Origin: Irpex lacteus
Lineage: Eukaryota; Basidiomycota; Agaricomycetes; Polyporales; Irpicaceae
Assembly (NCBI GenBank): GCA_001986395.2
Contig: MQVO02000006.1
Span: 1-64,000, forward strand
Direction: 5' to 3'
Length of the DNA stretch: 64,000 nt
Made by a program: the position numbers and the translations under genes. This document shows positions 35,098-45,996 of the stretch, piece after piece (within the stretch, counting starts at the first letter, position 1; every line of letters starts with the position of its first letter). Below the pieces are notes generated by a model. It had not been told where the DNA came from and did not search any database. It saw only the letters and a list, made by a program, of their open reading frames with translations.

Positions 35098-35182
35098 TGG
35101 ACACTGTGGGATTTGAACCCACGACCTTTCGCAACCAAGTTAAAGTTGCAAAGCGAACGCTCTACCCCTGAGCTAAGCGCCC
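35098..35182 (-). tRNA. tRNA-Ala (anticodon UGC) with a 13-nt intron
   Basis: A full cloverleaf folds on the minus strand. The acceptor stem GGGCGCT pairs with AGTGTCC and includes the G3-U70 wobble that identifies alanine tRNA. The D arm is GCTC/GAGC, the anticodon stem TTCGC/GCGAA and the T arm GTGGG-TTCAAAT-CCCAC. The anticodon TGC is at 35150-35148. The 13-nt intron sits one base 3' of the anticodon, at 35146-35134, the standard eukaryotic place. Discriminator base A. It reads GCA (and other GCN) codons. Confidence 0.95.
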
Positions 35183-35293
35183 CATATTGAATTACGTATC
35201 GGCTAGATATATATCTCCATCCAACCATCGCTACTGGGCCACTCAGCCTGAGTTCATCAATTCGCATCCTACCTTCACCTCCTCACACCAACT

Positions 35294-36194
35294 ATGTCGC
35301 GGTCCACAGTAGCAGAAACCCTCCCACCAACCGCACGCTCCATCGCCCTCCTCCTCGCCTCCACGCCCACCGTTCAAGACGCACAGCCCGCCGTGCTGCA
35401 CCAGCTCCTCGAGTTCTCCCACCGCTATACCAGCCAGGTCCTCTCTGACGCACTCGTGTATGCTGAACATGGCGGCCATCCTAACAAGCTTGAGATGGAT
35501 GATGTGGTGTTAGCTGTGCAAGCCCGAGTGGGGTGGGAGTTTGGAGGTCGGATACCTAAGGAGGTGTGTTTCCATTCACTTTCACATTACATTCTGTCGT
35601 TCAATATCTCTTAACTGAACGCGTATTAACTATCTACAACTGCAGTATACCCTCTCCCTCGCCCAACAAGTAAACTCCCAGCCCCTCCCCTCCGTCCCCG
35701 AAGTCTTCGGCGTCCGCCTCCCACCCCCCTCCGACTGCCTCACCCAAGTCGACTTCGACCTCGTCCCGAACAAACCACCCCCCGGCGTGAAACTCTACGA
35801 CGAGGAGGTCGAAGAGGTCGACGAGTCTGATGAGGAGGACGGGGACGAGGAAGATGAGGATGGGGATATGGAGCCTGCGGCTATACCTGATTCTTTGTAT
35901 CAACAACAGCAGCAGCAAGGGCAGCAAGGGCAGAGGCAGCAGCAGGTACCGGTGCCACCACCGATGGGCTCGTTGCTTTCGCCTGCGGACGTGGATATGA
36001 TGACGCCTGGAGGTGGCGCACCCGACGACGGGAGCGAAGGCGAGGGTGGAGGCGGAGGTGGGTTGTTCTCTGGCGGGGAAGAGGAGGAGGAGAGCGGTGA
36101 TGAGGCTATGGACGTGTCGATGACGGCTCCTGACGCGCCGGATGCTGCTAATGGTGCAAAGAGGAAGTTGGTGGAGGAGGATGATTATGATTAG
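35294..36194 (+). CDS. TAF9: TFIID subunit 9 (TAF9)
   Basis: Histone-fold protein shared by TFIID and, in many fungi, SAGA; it pairs with TAF6. Exon 1 (35294-35563) contains the histone fold: PTARSIALLLASTPTVQDAQ, LLEFSHRYTSQVLSDALVYA, LEMDDVVLAVQARVGWEF and GGRIPKE. Exon 2 (35646-36194) continues YTLSLAQQVNSQPLPSVPE, then a short conserved IPxVP-like block and NKPPPGVKLYDEE. The tail is low complexity: acidic runs, a glutamine-rich stretch near 35905-35945, and glycine runs near 36045-36065. About 270 residues. The tail codons are strongly repetitive and may vary in length between strains. Confidence 0.92.
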
Positions 36195-36357
36195 TGGTTG
36201 GTTGTAGTGTGAGTGCGTTGGTGCGTCGAACGTGTGTATATTATGCATGGATAATAGTGTACAATAGAATCAATCTTGAAAGTCAATAATGCATAGGTAT
36301 AAATGTCTAATACAGGCACATGGATGTACATATCATGTTTGCGCGCGAAGCAAATAT

Positions 36358-37987
36358 TTAGTACGCCTGCTGCATCTGCTGAGCGATAATGGCAAAGATG
36401 ATAATGAGCAACGTGACGAGGACGATGATCCACGAGCTCCAAGCTGCCGGAGCCAGTCATTAGAATAAAGACACAGACACGCGAGGTGGGAGTGCAGAAC
36501 TCACAGGCTGCGGTCAGGTTATCCGGCACTGAGATCACTCTTACTGAGTTGTCTGCACTACCTGACACGAGGAGGCTCGCAGAGGGGTTGAAGCTCAGCG
36601 TAGTGGGTGGGAACTCGTGTGTTTTGAGGATAGTCAGTAGTGGCTACGAAACATCCATTAGCATATACCCAGAATATTCAACCCAATGAAACTCACAGCT
36701 AACGTCCTTCCGTCCAATATCCCAACAGTATAATCCGACGAACCATACGCAACAAACTTCCCATCCGCGCTATTCACCCACTCCTTGAGCATCCTCCATA
36801 CAAAAGCTACCACTCGTTCATACGCACCTCACGTCAAAACACGTAAGCCCCCGATCAGACACCTTCCTTGGCCGTGTCACAGTCCACTTCTCCACATTCC
36901 ACTTACACACGAACGCCCTTCTCGGCGCGTTCTTCTTCTGGCTGCGCGGGGGGACGGTGTTGATGACGGTGTACAGCGTTTTGGGATCTTGGGGGTGGAA
37001 CCGCGCGGCGCGGAAGCTGCTTCCGCCGGCTGTACCAGGCAGGTCTGGTCGGTCCATTGTCTTGGATAGTTCGAGGTCGGCGAGTGGGACTTCTTTTTGC
37101 TTTCCGGCGGCTTTTTCGCTGGTTGTGGAGGCGCCTTTTGTGGGGAGTGTGTAGACGAGTAGGTTGACGGTCGCGGCGACGACAAGCTGAAGGTTCGTGA
37201 GTGTTAATCAACATGAATAAAAGAGGATGGGCGTACGGAGGTGGGGGAGAATGTGGCATCGTATATCTCGCCCTTTTCTATCTTGATAGGGTTCGCGGCG
37301 AGTTTAAGGGAGGGGTATTCCAGTAATGAAAGCTAGCAGAGTAATCAATATCGGTATAGTGTTGTTGATAGTCTTAGCACTCACATCCTTGGTGCCAGCA
37401 ACAGCCAGGTACTTGTTATCCGGTGACAGAACTGTCACTTTCTATGTCGTTGTCAGTGTTTCTAATATCGCCTTCAGTAAGAAGCCTACGCACTTGATAA
37501 TCATCTCCGGCAGCATCAAGCTTCAGAGTGCTCGTACTTGCTTGGAACGCGATCCTAAGTCAAAGCAGGTAGATAAGGACATGTTGGCAACTAACGTAAG
37601 CGGGACGTACTTGTCACTGTCGACAGTAAACTTGCGACAGTTCTGATTCAGACCGTCCTTTAACGAGTCCTCTGAACTGTTTATTCCGCAGATGATAGTC
37701 TTGGTCTCCGGGATGGCAGCCATGGACATGGGTGCGTCTTCTCCCTTTTCGAGTTCCAGCTCGTCCAGTTGGGTCATGACAGTATCAGACTGCACCCGAT
37801 ATAATCTCTGAAGAAGGCCAGGGTAAGTAGTAGACCTTGGGGAGAGGAAGCAGCTTACAATCTTGTTCTTGATACCACTCTTAGACTGTCCTCCGCCACC
37901 GCCGATGACGAGCTCATCGTCGGACACGAAGGCGGAGGAGTAGACGGGAAAGTTTGGGAGGGGAAAGGCGGTATGCTGGACGCGCAT
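36358..37987 (-). CDS. SEC12: SEC12, Sar1 guanine-nucleotide exchange factor
   Basis: ER membrane WD40 protein that loads Sar1 with GTP to start COPII vesicle budding. The first exon starts MRVQHTAFPLPNFPVYS (ATG at 37987) and contains the K-loop VIGGGGGQSKSGIKNK, the potassium-binding loop needed for exchange activity. WD-like blades follow across about ten exons, including TTLSFNPSASLLVSGSADNS near the C terminus. A single C-terminal membrane segment, WIIVLVTLLIIIFAIIA (about 36440-36385), anchors it in type II orientation, with a very short lumenal end QQMQQAY and stop at 36358-36360. No long lumenal domain as in S. cerevisiae. Divergent from the Mg-transporter gene, with 308 bases between the starts. 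Confidence 0.88.
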
Positions 37988-38295
37988 GGCGGGCACACTG
38001 CTGCAAGGGTGTCTCTGTGACGGTGGTGGTTGGTGACAGTGATACTCTGGCCACCGGTAGCACTGGCAGCAAACGGTCCGCCCACGTCACTAACTTCAGA
38101 GGACGCAACGCACGTGGGAGTGTGGGAAAGCTGATTTCGTCCACGAAGATGATCGCGCTTGCTCGGCCCACAGCGTCCGGCTTCTTTGAGCGAGGCATTG
38201 GTGACCTCAGCCACACCAGAAGCCACAACAGCAATGGCCCCATCACACTCTCAATTTTTATCCTAGACTGTCTCCCAGACAGCGACCGTGTCCCA

Positions 38296-40572
38296 ATGAA
38301 TGACATGCACGCCCCCACCCACGCCTGGCTCAACAAGCTGCTCGACGAGATCGCCCTCCCCGGTCTCCCGCAGTTCAGCCCCGCAACAATCGCAGGCATC
38401 TCCGTCGCAATCACAGGAAACATCCTCATCTCCCTCGCACTCAACTGCCAGAAGCTCGCACACAGACGACTAGAACGAGACCGCGAACTCCGAAGAACAC
38501 AGGGCAATGGCAAGCACAGTGATCGGACGCAAAACGGGTTGAATGGCCAAGATATCGCGCATCTGTCTGTCGAGGAGGAGGAAGAAGATGGCGAGCTCAC
38601 TCCTACCGGTCTGCCTCTGCGGCTTGTCTCTCCGCCACAGGAACACGACGCGCCGTCAGAGAACCAGCCATTACTTCCTCGCTCGCAGTCCGAGGCTGGT
38701 ACCACAAACCGAGCGCCTCTGTTCAGAAGATTACTTCCATGGAGTAGACGGCGGGATCCCGACCAACACTCGCACCATTCTCTCATACCCGTAGACGTCG
38801 TCGTTGTAGAGCCCTCAGGTGCAGCGGCTCGAGACACCTCACGATCTAAAGCGAATAAAGACGACGGAAACGAGAGCGATTATCTGAAATCTAAGCTATG
38901 GTAGGTTTGCCACCTATTTGTACGTCATGGTAATCATCTCACAATAATCGACCACGGATATGTATCTTTGCAGGTGGCTTGGATTCGCCCTTATGAACGT
39001 CGGCGAGATGGGCAACTTTATCTCTTACGCGTTCGCCCCCGCATCTGTGGTGGCACCATTAGGCACCGTGCGTATTTTCTAGTCGCATCTGGTCAACACT
39101 ACTAACCTCTTGCTAGTTTGCCCTCGTCGCGAATTGCGTGTTCGCGCCCGTGATGCTAAAGGAGCGATTCCGCAAGGTGCGCCTCTGCCTCACCACAACT
39201 CGCCCTATCGGAGCTCACCTATTCAACTAGCGAGACGTCTTTGGCATCCTCGTCGCCATCGTGGGCGCCGTGACAGTCGTGCTCTCCACAAACTCATCAG
39301 ACACACGTTTAGACCCCGAAAGCCTTCTGCGCGCCATATCACAGAAAGTCTTCATCGTGTTTTCGCTGATATATGTCGTCGCTGCTCTCGTGTTGTCCAG
39401 TCTGTCTGCGAGCAGTATTGGCGAACGACATGTTTTTGTTGACGTCGGGCTATGCGCCATCTTTGGTGAGTAGAAACCAAGAGGCCTCTGTCTTTCGTTG
39501 CGTGGACTGAATGTATTCATAGGCGGGTTCACTGTGTTGTCTACTAAAGCCCTCTCTACCCTCCTCACCAAAGAATGGTTCGAGATCTTCACCGAGTGGA
39601 TCACATACCCTATCATCGCCGTACGCTACATCCCGTCTTTTAACTTCAATCAGCACTTATCTTCACTACAGATACTCCTCGGAACCGGCATAGGCCAAAT
39701 CCGCTACCTCAATCGCGCCCTCATGCGCTTCGACAGCAAAGTGAGTTCTCTTTCTTCCCCCTCTCCCTCCTCACCCCTCACTCATCACTTCACTCAAACT
39801 CTACTAACAACCCAACCAACAGATAGTAGTCCCCACCCAATTCGTCATGTTCAACCTCTCAGCCATCGTCGGCTCCGCCATCCTCTACGGCGACTTCCGG
39901 CGCGCCTCCTTTCACCAGATCGTCACCTTCCTGTACGGATGCGCGGCGACCTTCGCAGGGGTGTTCATCATCGCTTGGAGTCCGCCGTCTGCCGCTCCTG
40001 GCGAGGAAGGCGAGCAAACAGAGTTGACTGGAGAGGAAGGAGAAGACGGAGTGGACTTAGAAGCAGGACAGAATATTGGTGCGATACCGAGGGATGTGCG
40101 CATGGGGAGTCTTGGGAGACGGGACAGGCCGACGCTTGTCATTCCGGAGTCGGTGGTCGTGGAAGGTGGTGCTCATGGAACGCCCGTGTTGAGGAATAGG
40201 CAGAGTATGATCGATCTCATTGGGTTGTCTCCCGCTCAGGTCAGTCATCGTGTGCTCCCGTTACTTCTTTCTCTCCTCTCATTGACTTGAACTCTCACCT
40301 CTTACCTTGTATAGCGAGTTTTATTAGTGCACACTCCCCGAGACGACATCTACCGGACACTATCCCAGAGCTCAACAGGTACCGGAGAAGACCCCGCCGA
40401 CTTCCACCGACGCCGAGCAGTGAGCTGGGTCGGCAGTGGTGGTGGGGACAGTGGGAGTCCGGCGCAGAGAGGAGGTGGGAGGAGGATTATACGGTCGAAC
40501 GCTGCGAGTCGGGATACGAGTCTGCATCGGGGGAGTCCGAGGGTTAATAGACTTGGCCAGTCTCCTTCGTGA
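38296..40572 (+). CDS. NIPA-like magnesium transporter
   Basis: Multi-pass membrane protein of the NIPA family (DMT superfamily). The start MNDMHAPTHAWLNKLL is followed by a first helix, TIAGISVAITGNILISLAL, and a cytosolic insert of about 140 residues rich in acidic and serine residues. The core reads WWLGFALMNVGEMGNFISYAF, PLGTFALVANCVFAPVMLKE and GILVAIVGAVTVVLSTN. Later helices include IVFSLIYVVAALVLSSLSA and VGLCAIFGGFTVLSTKALS. The C-terminal tail of about 200 residues is hydrophilic. Six introns, with phases that keep the core open. Stop TGA 40570-40572. An upstream in-frame ATG at 38141 exists but would intrude on the divergent promoter. Substrate specificity (Mg) is by family only. 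Confidence 0.85.
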
Positions 40573-41308
40573 TGTTATTTTGGATATGGATATGGATTCT
40601 GTACATGGTTACTGTTACTTTAGATGGATGTAGATGTCATAACACCCCTACTTACTCGTATTACTATTATATGTTGTTTAGTATCGATATTCACGTCGTA
40701 CTCCATCATACATTCGTCGCTCTATCGTCCATCTCCTGCCAGTCTCACTTCCAACAACTTGAACAACGACAATAAGCACACGCACGAACAGGCGTTCCGT
40801 CCTACTCTTCCATCACATCCCTGTACATCCATCTCCGAGCCATTGACCGGCAATCGTTCCATCAAGCTCAATGATAATTAATGAGACACCAGGAAAACGT
40901 GCCCCGGCCTCGTGTCTTCAACGCACCCAAGGGCGTGTAAGTATGTTGAAACTTGAACCTCGTGGACAGGGTCTTCGTCATCCCATTCCATTCTCTTCCG
41001 GTGCCGCCAGTGTGGTTGACTTTGTCAACGACCACTTCCTTGGGTGACCGAGCTCGTCCTACCAGTCCTACTGCCTTACTACACTAACAACAAAAACGCA
41101 GAAGTCCTGCTACCTAGCCTTACCGTCTCATCCAACCCATACACTCGTCACAATAGCCTCCCCACTTCCACCCGCCAGCTCGGCCCCGTACTCACCCTCA
41201 ACCTTCCCCTCCTCCCTATCCTACTTTTCCTCCTCCCAATCCACCTCTACCTCCACCTCTTCCACGCCACACCCCTCACACCCCCACCCCAACCCAAACC
41301 CGCACCAA
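40573..41308. other. Intergenic with long pyrimidine-rich leader
   Basis: About 736 bases without a supported gene. From about 41150 to 41300 the plus strand is almost pure C and T, running up to the ATG at 41309, typical of fungal core promoters or leaders. The open frame from 41044 to 41481 is a product of this bias. Confidence 0.5.
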
Positions 41309-42386
41309 ATGTTCAACGGCTTCCACCCACCCCAACCGCCCACCGACGCCGAACTCGCCACCCAAACCCTCTCCGACGAGTCCTCCCACCGGTTCCCCTC
41401 CTTCTCCGCCAACGACGCCGTCACTCTCGGGCTCTCCCTCCGCAAACGCTTCCGCGCGTCCAGTCGGCACGCCAAGGGTAAGGGTATGGTGCTGAGCATA
41501 CAGACTGTGGGCGGGCACACGTTATTTGCGTGTACGGTGGGGGATTTGGGAGGGATTGCGGGCGTGGGGGATGTTAGTTTGGATAGTTGGGCTTGTTTGG
41601 AGGTGAGTGGTTGAGTGTTTTCTGGATGTTTGTCGTGAGGGTGAGAGGGGGTGTGTGTGAGCCGGGCGGATGAGCTGATCGACGAATTTTTTCGTGGTTT
41701 GTGGTTGTGTGTAGGGGATGATATCGGTTGTGAAGAGGACGGGACATTCAAGTTATTATGTCGAAAAAGGGATGGCGGCCATGGGCAAGACTCCGAGCCA
41801 AATGGGTATTCAGGGAGACTATCGTATATGCGGCGGAGGTGGGTTTTCTATATTTGTTGCGATCAAAATTACTGAGGTCATGTATAGCGTTTCCAATCTG
41901 GTTGGAGGTGCGTACGCCCTGGGTGATTATTAGCCGATAGAATTGACATTCTGGGTCACTAGAACGCACCTTGCTGTCCGATAGCCATTGTAGCGTGTTA
42001 CTCTGGCTCAAGTGCGGATGACCACCATGTAAGTGCCCCCTATCTGCAGAGCATTGAAAACCTTAACTTTTAGAGCAGTTAGTGGTCAACACCGTGAAAG
42101 ACTATATCAAGAAAATGATGAATAATGCTCCGCCACCTCCTCCCTCACAGCCAGAGACAATGCCAACACCACAACGCTCACACGTCACACGTTCAGAACG
42201 TTCGGAGGCCGACAGAGAAAGCATAGTATGTGTCCATTCCATCTTTTCGAGTGTAAAACATCTAACTTCCCGGAGTCGCAGCGCTGGATGCCAGAGCCGA
42301 GAGCGAGCACACTGATGCAGGGTACGGACTACCGTAGCGAATACAGCAGAGAATACCGCGACGAACACGAGCTGGGAGATCATTAG
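41309..42386 (+). CDS. Haem-degrading-domain (HbpS-like) protein
   Basis: Member of the Haem_degrading / DUF336 group, alpha-beta proteins close to yeast YBR137W. Reads FPSFSANDAVTLGLSLRKRF, VVKRTGHSSYYVEKGM, then MGIQGDYRICGGAFPIWLE and APCCPIAIVACYSGSSADDHH. A C-terminal extension with proline runs (NNAPPPPPSQPE) and charged residues ends ELGDH at 42384-42386. Six exons, including a 20-nt one (41888-41907) that encodes AFPIWLE of the conserved core. About 230 residues. In yeast the homologue binds the Get complex and haem-like ligands are known for bacterial members; the function here is not established. Confidence 0.75.
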
Positions 42387-42499
42387 CATTTTATTAAACT
42401 CAAAAAAGGCAAGATGAAGTTGGGGACACGTAGTAGGATAAAGCATAAAGTAGCACCACACAAAATTAACCACGGTTCTCCCGGCCAACCGGAAACTGG

Positions 42500-43178
42500 T
42501 TAATGGCTCTCTTCGGTTTCCTCTGAGGTGGCGGGTTTGCGGCGCTGCAGGACGCGAATGCTCTCTGTTTGTATATATGAGTATGAAGTTACTTTGGAAC
42601 CACAACGTGCAGGACGTACCGTGGCGGAGGAAAATCTGACGTTGCCCAGCTGGCGAGTCAGGGTCCGCGTTTGCGTCGGGTTCACGAAGTTCGTAGTTGG
42701 CCTCGACATAAACGTGTGAACCAGTTGGTATGGTTTGCAGGTAGTTGTTGGAACCGGCGTTGAAGGAAAGGATAGTGTGCCACGTCGCTCTGGGAGGAGA
42801 AGAAGCTGTTTGCAATAGGACACGTCAATATTGGCGGCATGGTACTTTTAGGGGAGCACGCACGATCTTCTGGGTTCGTAGGGGTTATTGGATAGTTGGT
42901 GGTGACAACTTTGTATCTGTGTAACTCTCAGTAAGATGAGAAGTATTGAATGTTCTGGAGAACCCACATGGCATATTCCTTGTCGTTCTTGGTAGTCCTG
43001 ATTTCTGCCTCTTTGCCTATTCTACCAATCAATTGGAGTCTGGCCATATCGGCACCACGCGACGGCGTGGTTGAGAAGGCCTGAGGTACATCGTCAGCAG
43101 ATGAACAGTCAAGATACACCGCACACTCACGCGTCTGGATACGCTGGAGAGGGCAGAACGACGGACAGCGGAAAACAT
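42500..43178 (-). CDS. RIM1: Mitochondrial single-stranded DNA-binding protein
   Basis: OB-fold protein that coats single-stranded mitochondrial DNA during replication. The start at 43178 gives MFSAVRRSALSSVSRR, a clear import presequence, followed by AFSTTPSRGADMARLQLIGR, IGKEAEIRTTKNDKEYA, and after introns YKVVTTNYPITPTNPED. Then come ATWHTILSFNAGSNNYLQTI and GSHVYVEANYELREPDANAD. The C-terminal end, RVLQRRKPATSEETEESH, is acidic. Four introns; the one after KEYA uses GTGGGT. About 170 residues. It is divergent from HBS1 (241 bases apart), and the replicative polymerase gamma gene is the next gene beyond HBS1. Confidence 0.9.
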
Positions 43179-43419
43179 GGTGGAAAGTGGTCACCAACAA
43201 CTTTGGAAGGAACGGCGAGAGGTGACAGCAGCATCGGCAAGGGTTGATGACTGTCACAGCGCACGTGGTAAGTCACGCAGATATGACGCTTAGATGTCAC
43301 GCTGTGATCTCCAACAGTGACTCTGGCAGTGGTTGGTCCGCTTAGATCTCTACACTCACTTTATCTGCAACTCCCACCATATTGTCTCACGACTTGGAAT
43401 CTTGGAACTTTAGATCAAA

Positions 43420-45996
43420 ATGTCGAGACATAGACTTGTTAGGAACATGAATATTCAAGGTTAGATAAGTCAACGATTACCTGTGTTCTCATTGACCGCG
43501 TGCATACTTAGATGAGTTGGAACTGGACGAGGACATAGACGAGGGGGGAGAAGCCGATTTATCCCCAGAAGATTATGGTGCGTTATTTGCTTTAAGAGGT
43601 CGCATAGTCTTGAATAAATACTTCCAGAACGACTTGCGGACGGTCTTGAGCGGATCCGAGCGACCATAGGACCCGTGGAGCAGTCTGGCATTACTGATGA
43701 AGAAATCAAGGACGCATTGTATCACTATTACTACGACGTAGCGGAGAGCTTGAACTGGATTCTCGGTAAGTCTGAGGACTAACGATCAATGCTGCAGGAG
43801 CTCATAAACAACAGAGGAGCAAACGCGCAGACATGCGGCACAGGAGCGGAGAGGTGAGCGGCCTTCTATTACAATTTATATCGTCCCCCCTTCCTGCTCT
43901 TGTTCCTTCACTCCATCGTCGCGTATTTCATGATAATGGAGTCTAAGGCGGTAAGGAGGCTAGAAGGTGCTTGTCCCTCACCCGATGTTGCGTCGTATGA
44001 AGCGTTATACTAACGATCTCAAGGTTCAGACGGAAAGCCCCTCCCTATACTACCTGGACAAGGATACGATGGCGATGCTCGCTCTCCGCGACACTACATG
44101 GCCATACACACGTTGGATGGAGACGACGGGCGTTCAAATGTACCTCTGGTCCGACTTGAACCTGAAGATTCCGATGACTTCTTCTATTCTACCTCGGAAG
44201 AAGATGGCGGATGGCACGGAGATCTATCTCCCATCACGGAGAGGACAGAATTAACCGAGTACAGTAGCGACTGGCCTTTGCCAGCAGAGCCAGCAGTGGT
44301 CGAGCACGAACCAGCTATGTCTTCTGCAGCTTCTACCTCTGACTATGGTAATGTGATCGGTAAGCCTCAACAAATTTCCTTGTCACCACTCCGCCTGAAC
44401 GCGATTTCAGAACATAGCCTCCCCGAGGACCCTAATAATATACCTCCGTCACCTACGCTTTCCGCTCTGCAGCGCCTGTCAATTCTGGAACCTCCACCGA
44501 GCGCGTCCTCGACCGGCTCTCGTACACCCACTCAAGAGACTGTGGCATTGCCTCCACCTCTACTGGTGGAAGACCCTCCTGTCGATCCTCCTGCTGTGCC
44601 ACCTAAGCCCAGTCTTCGGTCACTGGCACGGAAGTCAGAGTCGAAGTCTTCACTCTCAACTGTGCGAGCCGCTGCCACTCCGCCTCGCTCACAATCCCCT
44701 CAGCAAACACAACCGCTTCCTACCGGCAATGAGCCTCAGAGACCTAAGTCAAAGCTCTCAGCCTTGGCCACTACACCTCGCTCACAATCACCTCAGCAAA
44801 CACAGCCGCTTCTTGCTAGCAATGAGCCTCCGAGACCTAAGTCAAAGCTCTCAGCCTTAGCCAGCTCGCGCTCTAGCGTAACTAGCAGGAGCTCCGTGCT
44901 ATCTGAACATACTGCGGTTACCTACCCTAACCTGCGCCCGTCGTCATTCTCCGCAGCAGGGGTCGAGGAGGATGCGAAATCAGAGATTACTACGTCGTCC
45001 TCGATGTCTTCGCATGTGCGTAAGGCTATCGAGGCAGCGCTACTGTTAGAGGCGGCAGATTCTACGCCTAAAGCCCAAACTCAGGAACTGCCTCTGTCGC
45101 CCAGCCGAACTGTCTCTGCCGCGAGATCTTCTGTTGCTAGAGATGCAGACCCCTCTCCGTCAGTAACGCAAACCTCACCACGCCCGACCACGCAGGCTCC
45201 TGCTCCCCAGTCACCACCGGTTTCAGAAGGGAAGCCAAAGGTCTCGAAGCTTGCTCAGCTTGCACAGGCCAAAGCCCAGCAAAGTCAAGGTCCTTGGATG
45301 CCCAAACCCAAACGTCCTCGTGCGGAAACGCCTACTCTTATGATGCAGAAGCCACACACGGAGTACTTGACGCCCATTGCCAACGGTCCTACAGCAACGA
45401 CAGCAATCACCACGACGTACCAGAGCCTTGCTAGTCTTGCTCGCCCTTCTCGCTCGGAACCTAAGCCACAGGGGGTCGTTGACATGTTCGCTCCGAAACG
45501 GTCTCCTACCGAGCCCAAACACTCCAAGTTGGCATTGAAGAGCAAGAAAGCACACAAAGCTCATGACGTACAGCCCGAACCTGAGCCTGAGCCTGCTCTG
45601 TCTGCATTGGATCTTCCCATGTTCACCACAATGAATGTGCAGTCTCGTGCGTCACCTTCGGCCTTCGCTTCTGTACTCCTCAGTGACGAAATTGCACCTA
45701 TGGAAGCAAAACCGTCGAAAGCTAAGGACAAAGAAAGTGCTCGCGCGCGTGAGCATAGGGAAGTCACGGAGAAACCACGAAAGAAAAGCCATAAGCGCAA
45801 CGAAGTACTCCTACCCCCTGGCCCCAGGTCGTCCTCTGAGGGTTTCGCGTTCGACGTACCCAGCCCAGATGATGTCGTATTCAATGCCCGCCGCGGAACA
45901 TCGCTTGGCCATCGTTCCTCTTCGACCACGACCCACCTTCCGCCTTCTACTCATTCCGTCTCATCATCTCGCACCACCGTTTCGTCTCGTTCATAG
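43420..45996 (+). CDS. SKI7: SKI7-like product of the HBS1 gene (alternative terminal exon)
   Basis: The same four N-terminal exons can splice to an acceptor at 44023 (with a TACTAAC branch site 8-14 bases upstream), opening an exon of about 650 codons that stops at TAG 45994-45996. The exon is rich in Ser, Pro and Ala. Its end holds [20 protein letters not shown] (45838-45897), which fits the Ski7-type FxFxxxSPDDxV motif that links the exosome to the Ski complex. No GTPase domain is present. This mirrors the human HBS1L short isoform and the fungal HBS1/SKI7 genes that make two proteins by splicing. Inferred role: exosome-Ski bridge in cytoplasmic mRNA decay. Splice use is inferred, not shown. 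Confidence 0.75.

Noticed and set aside
41044..41481. Plus-strand frame of 145 codons rich in Pro, Leu and Thr
   Set aside because: Its composition comes from the pyrimidine-rich leader, and it overlaps the haem-degrading-domain gene in another frame.
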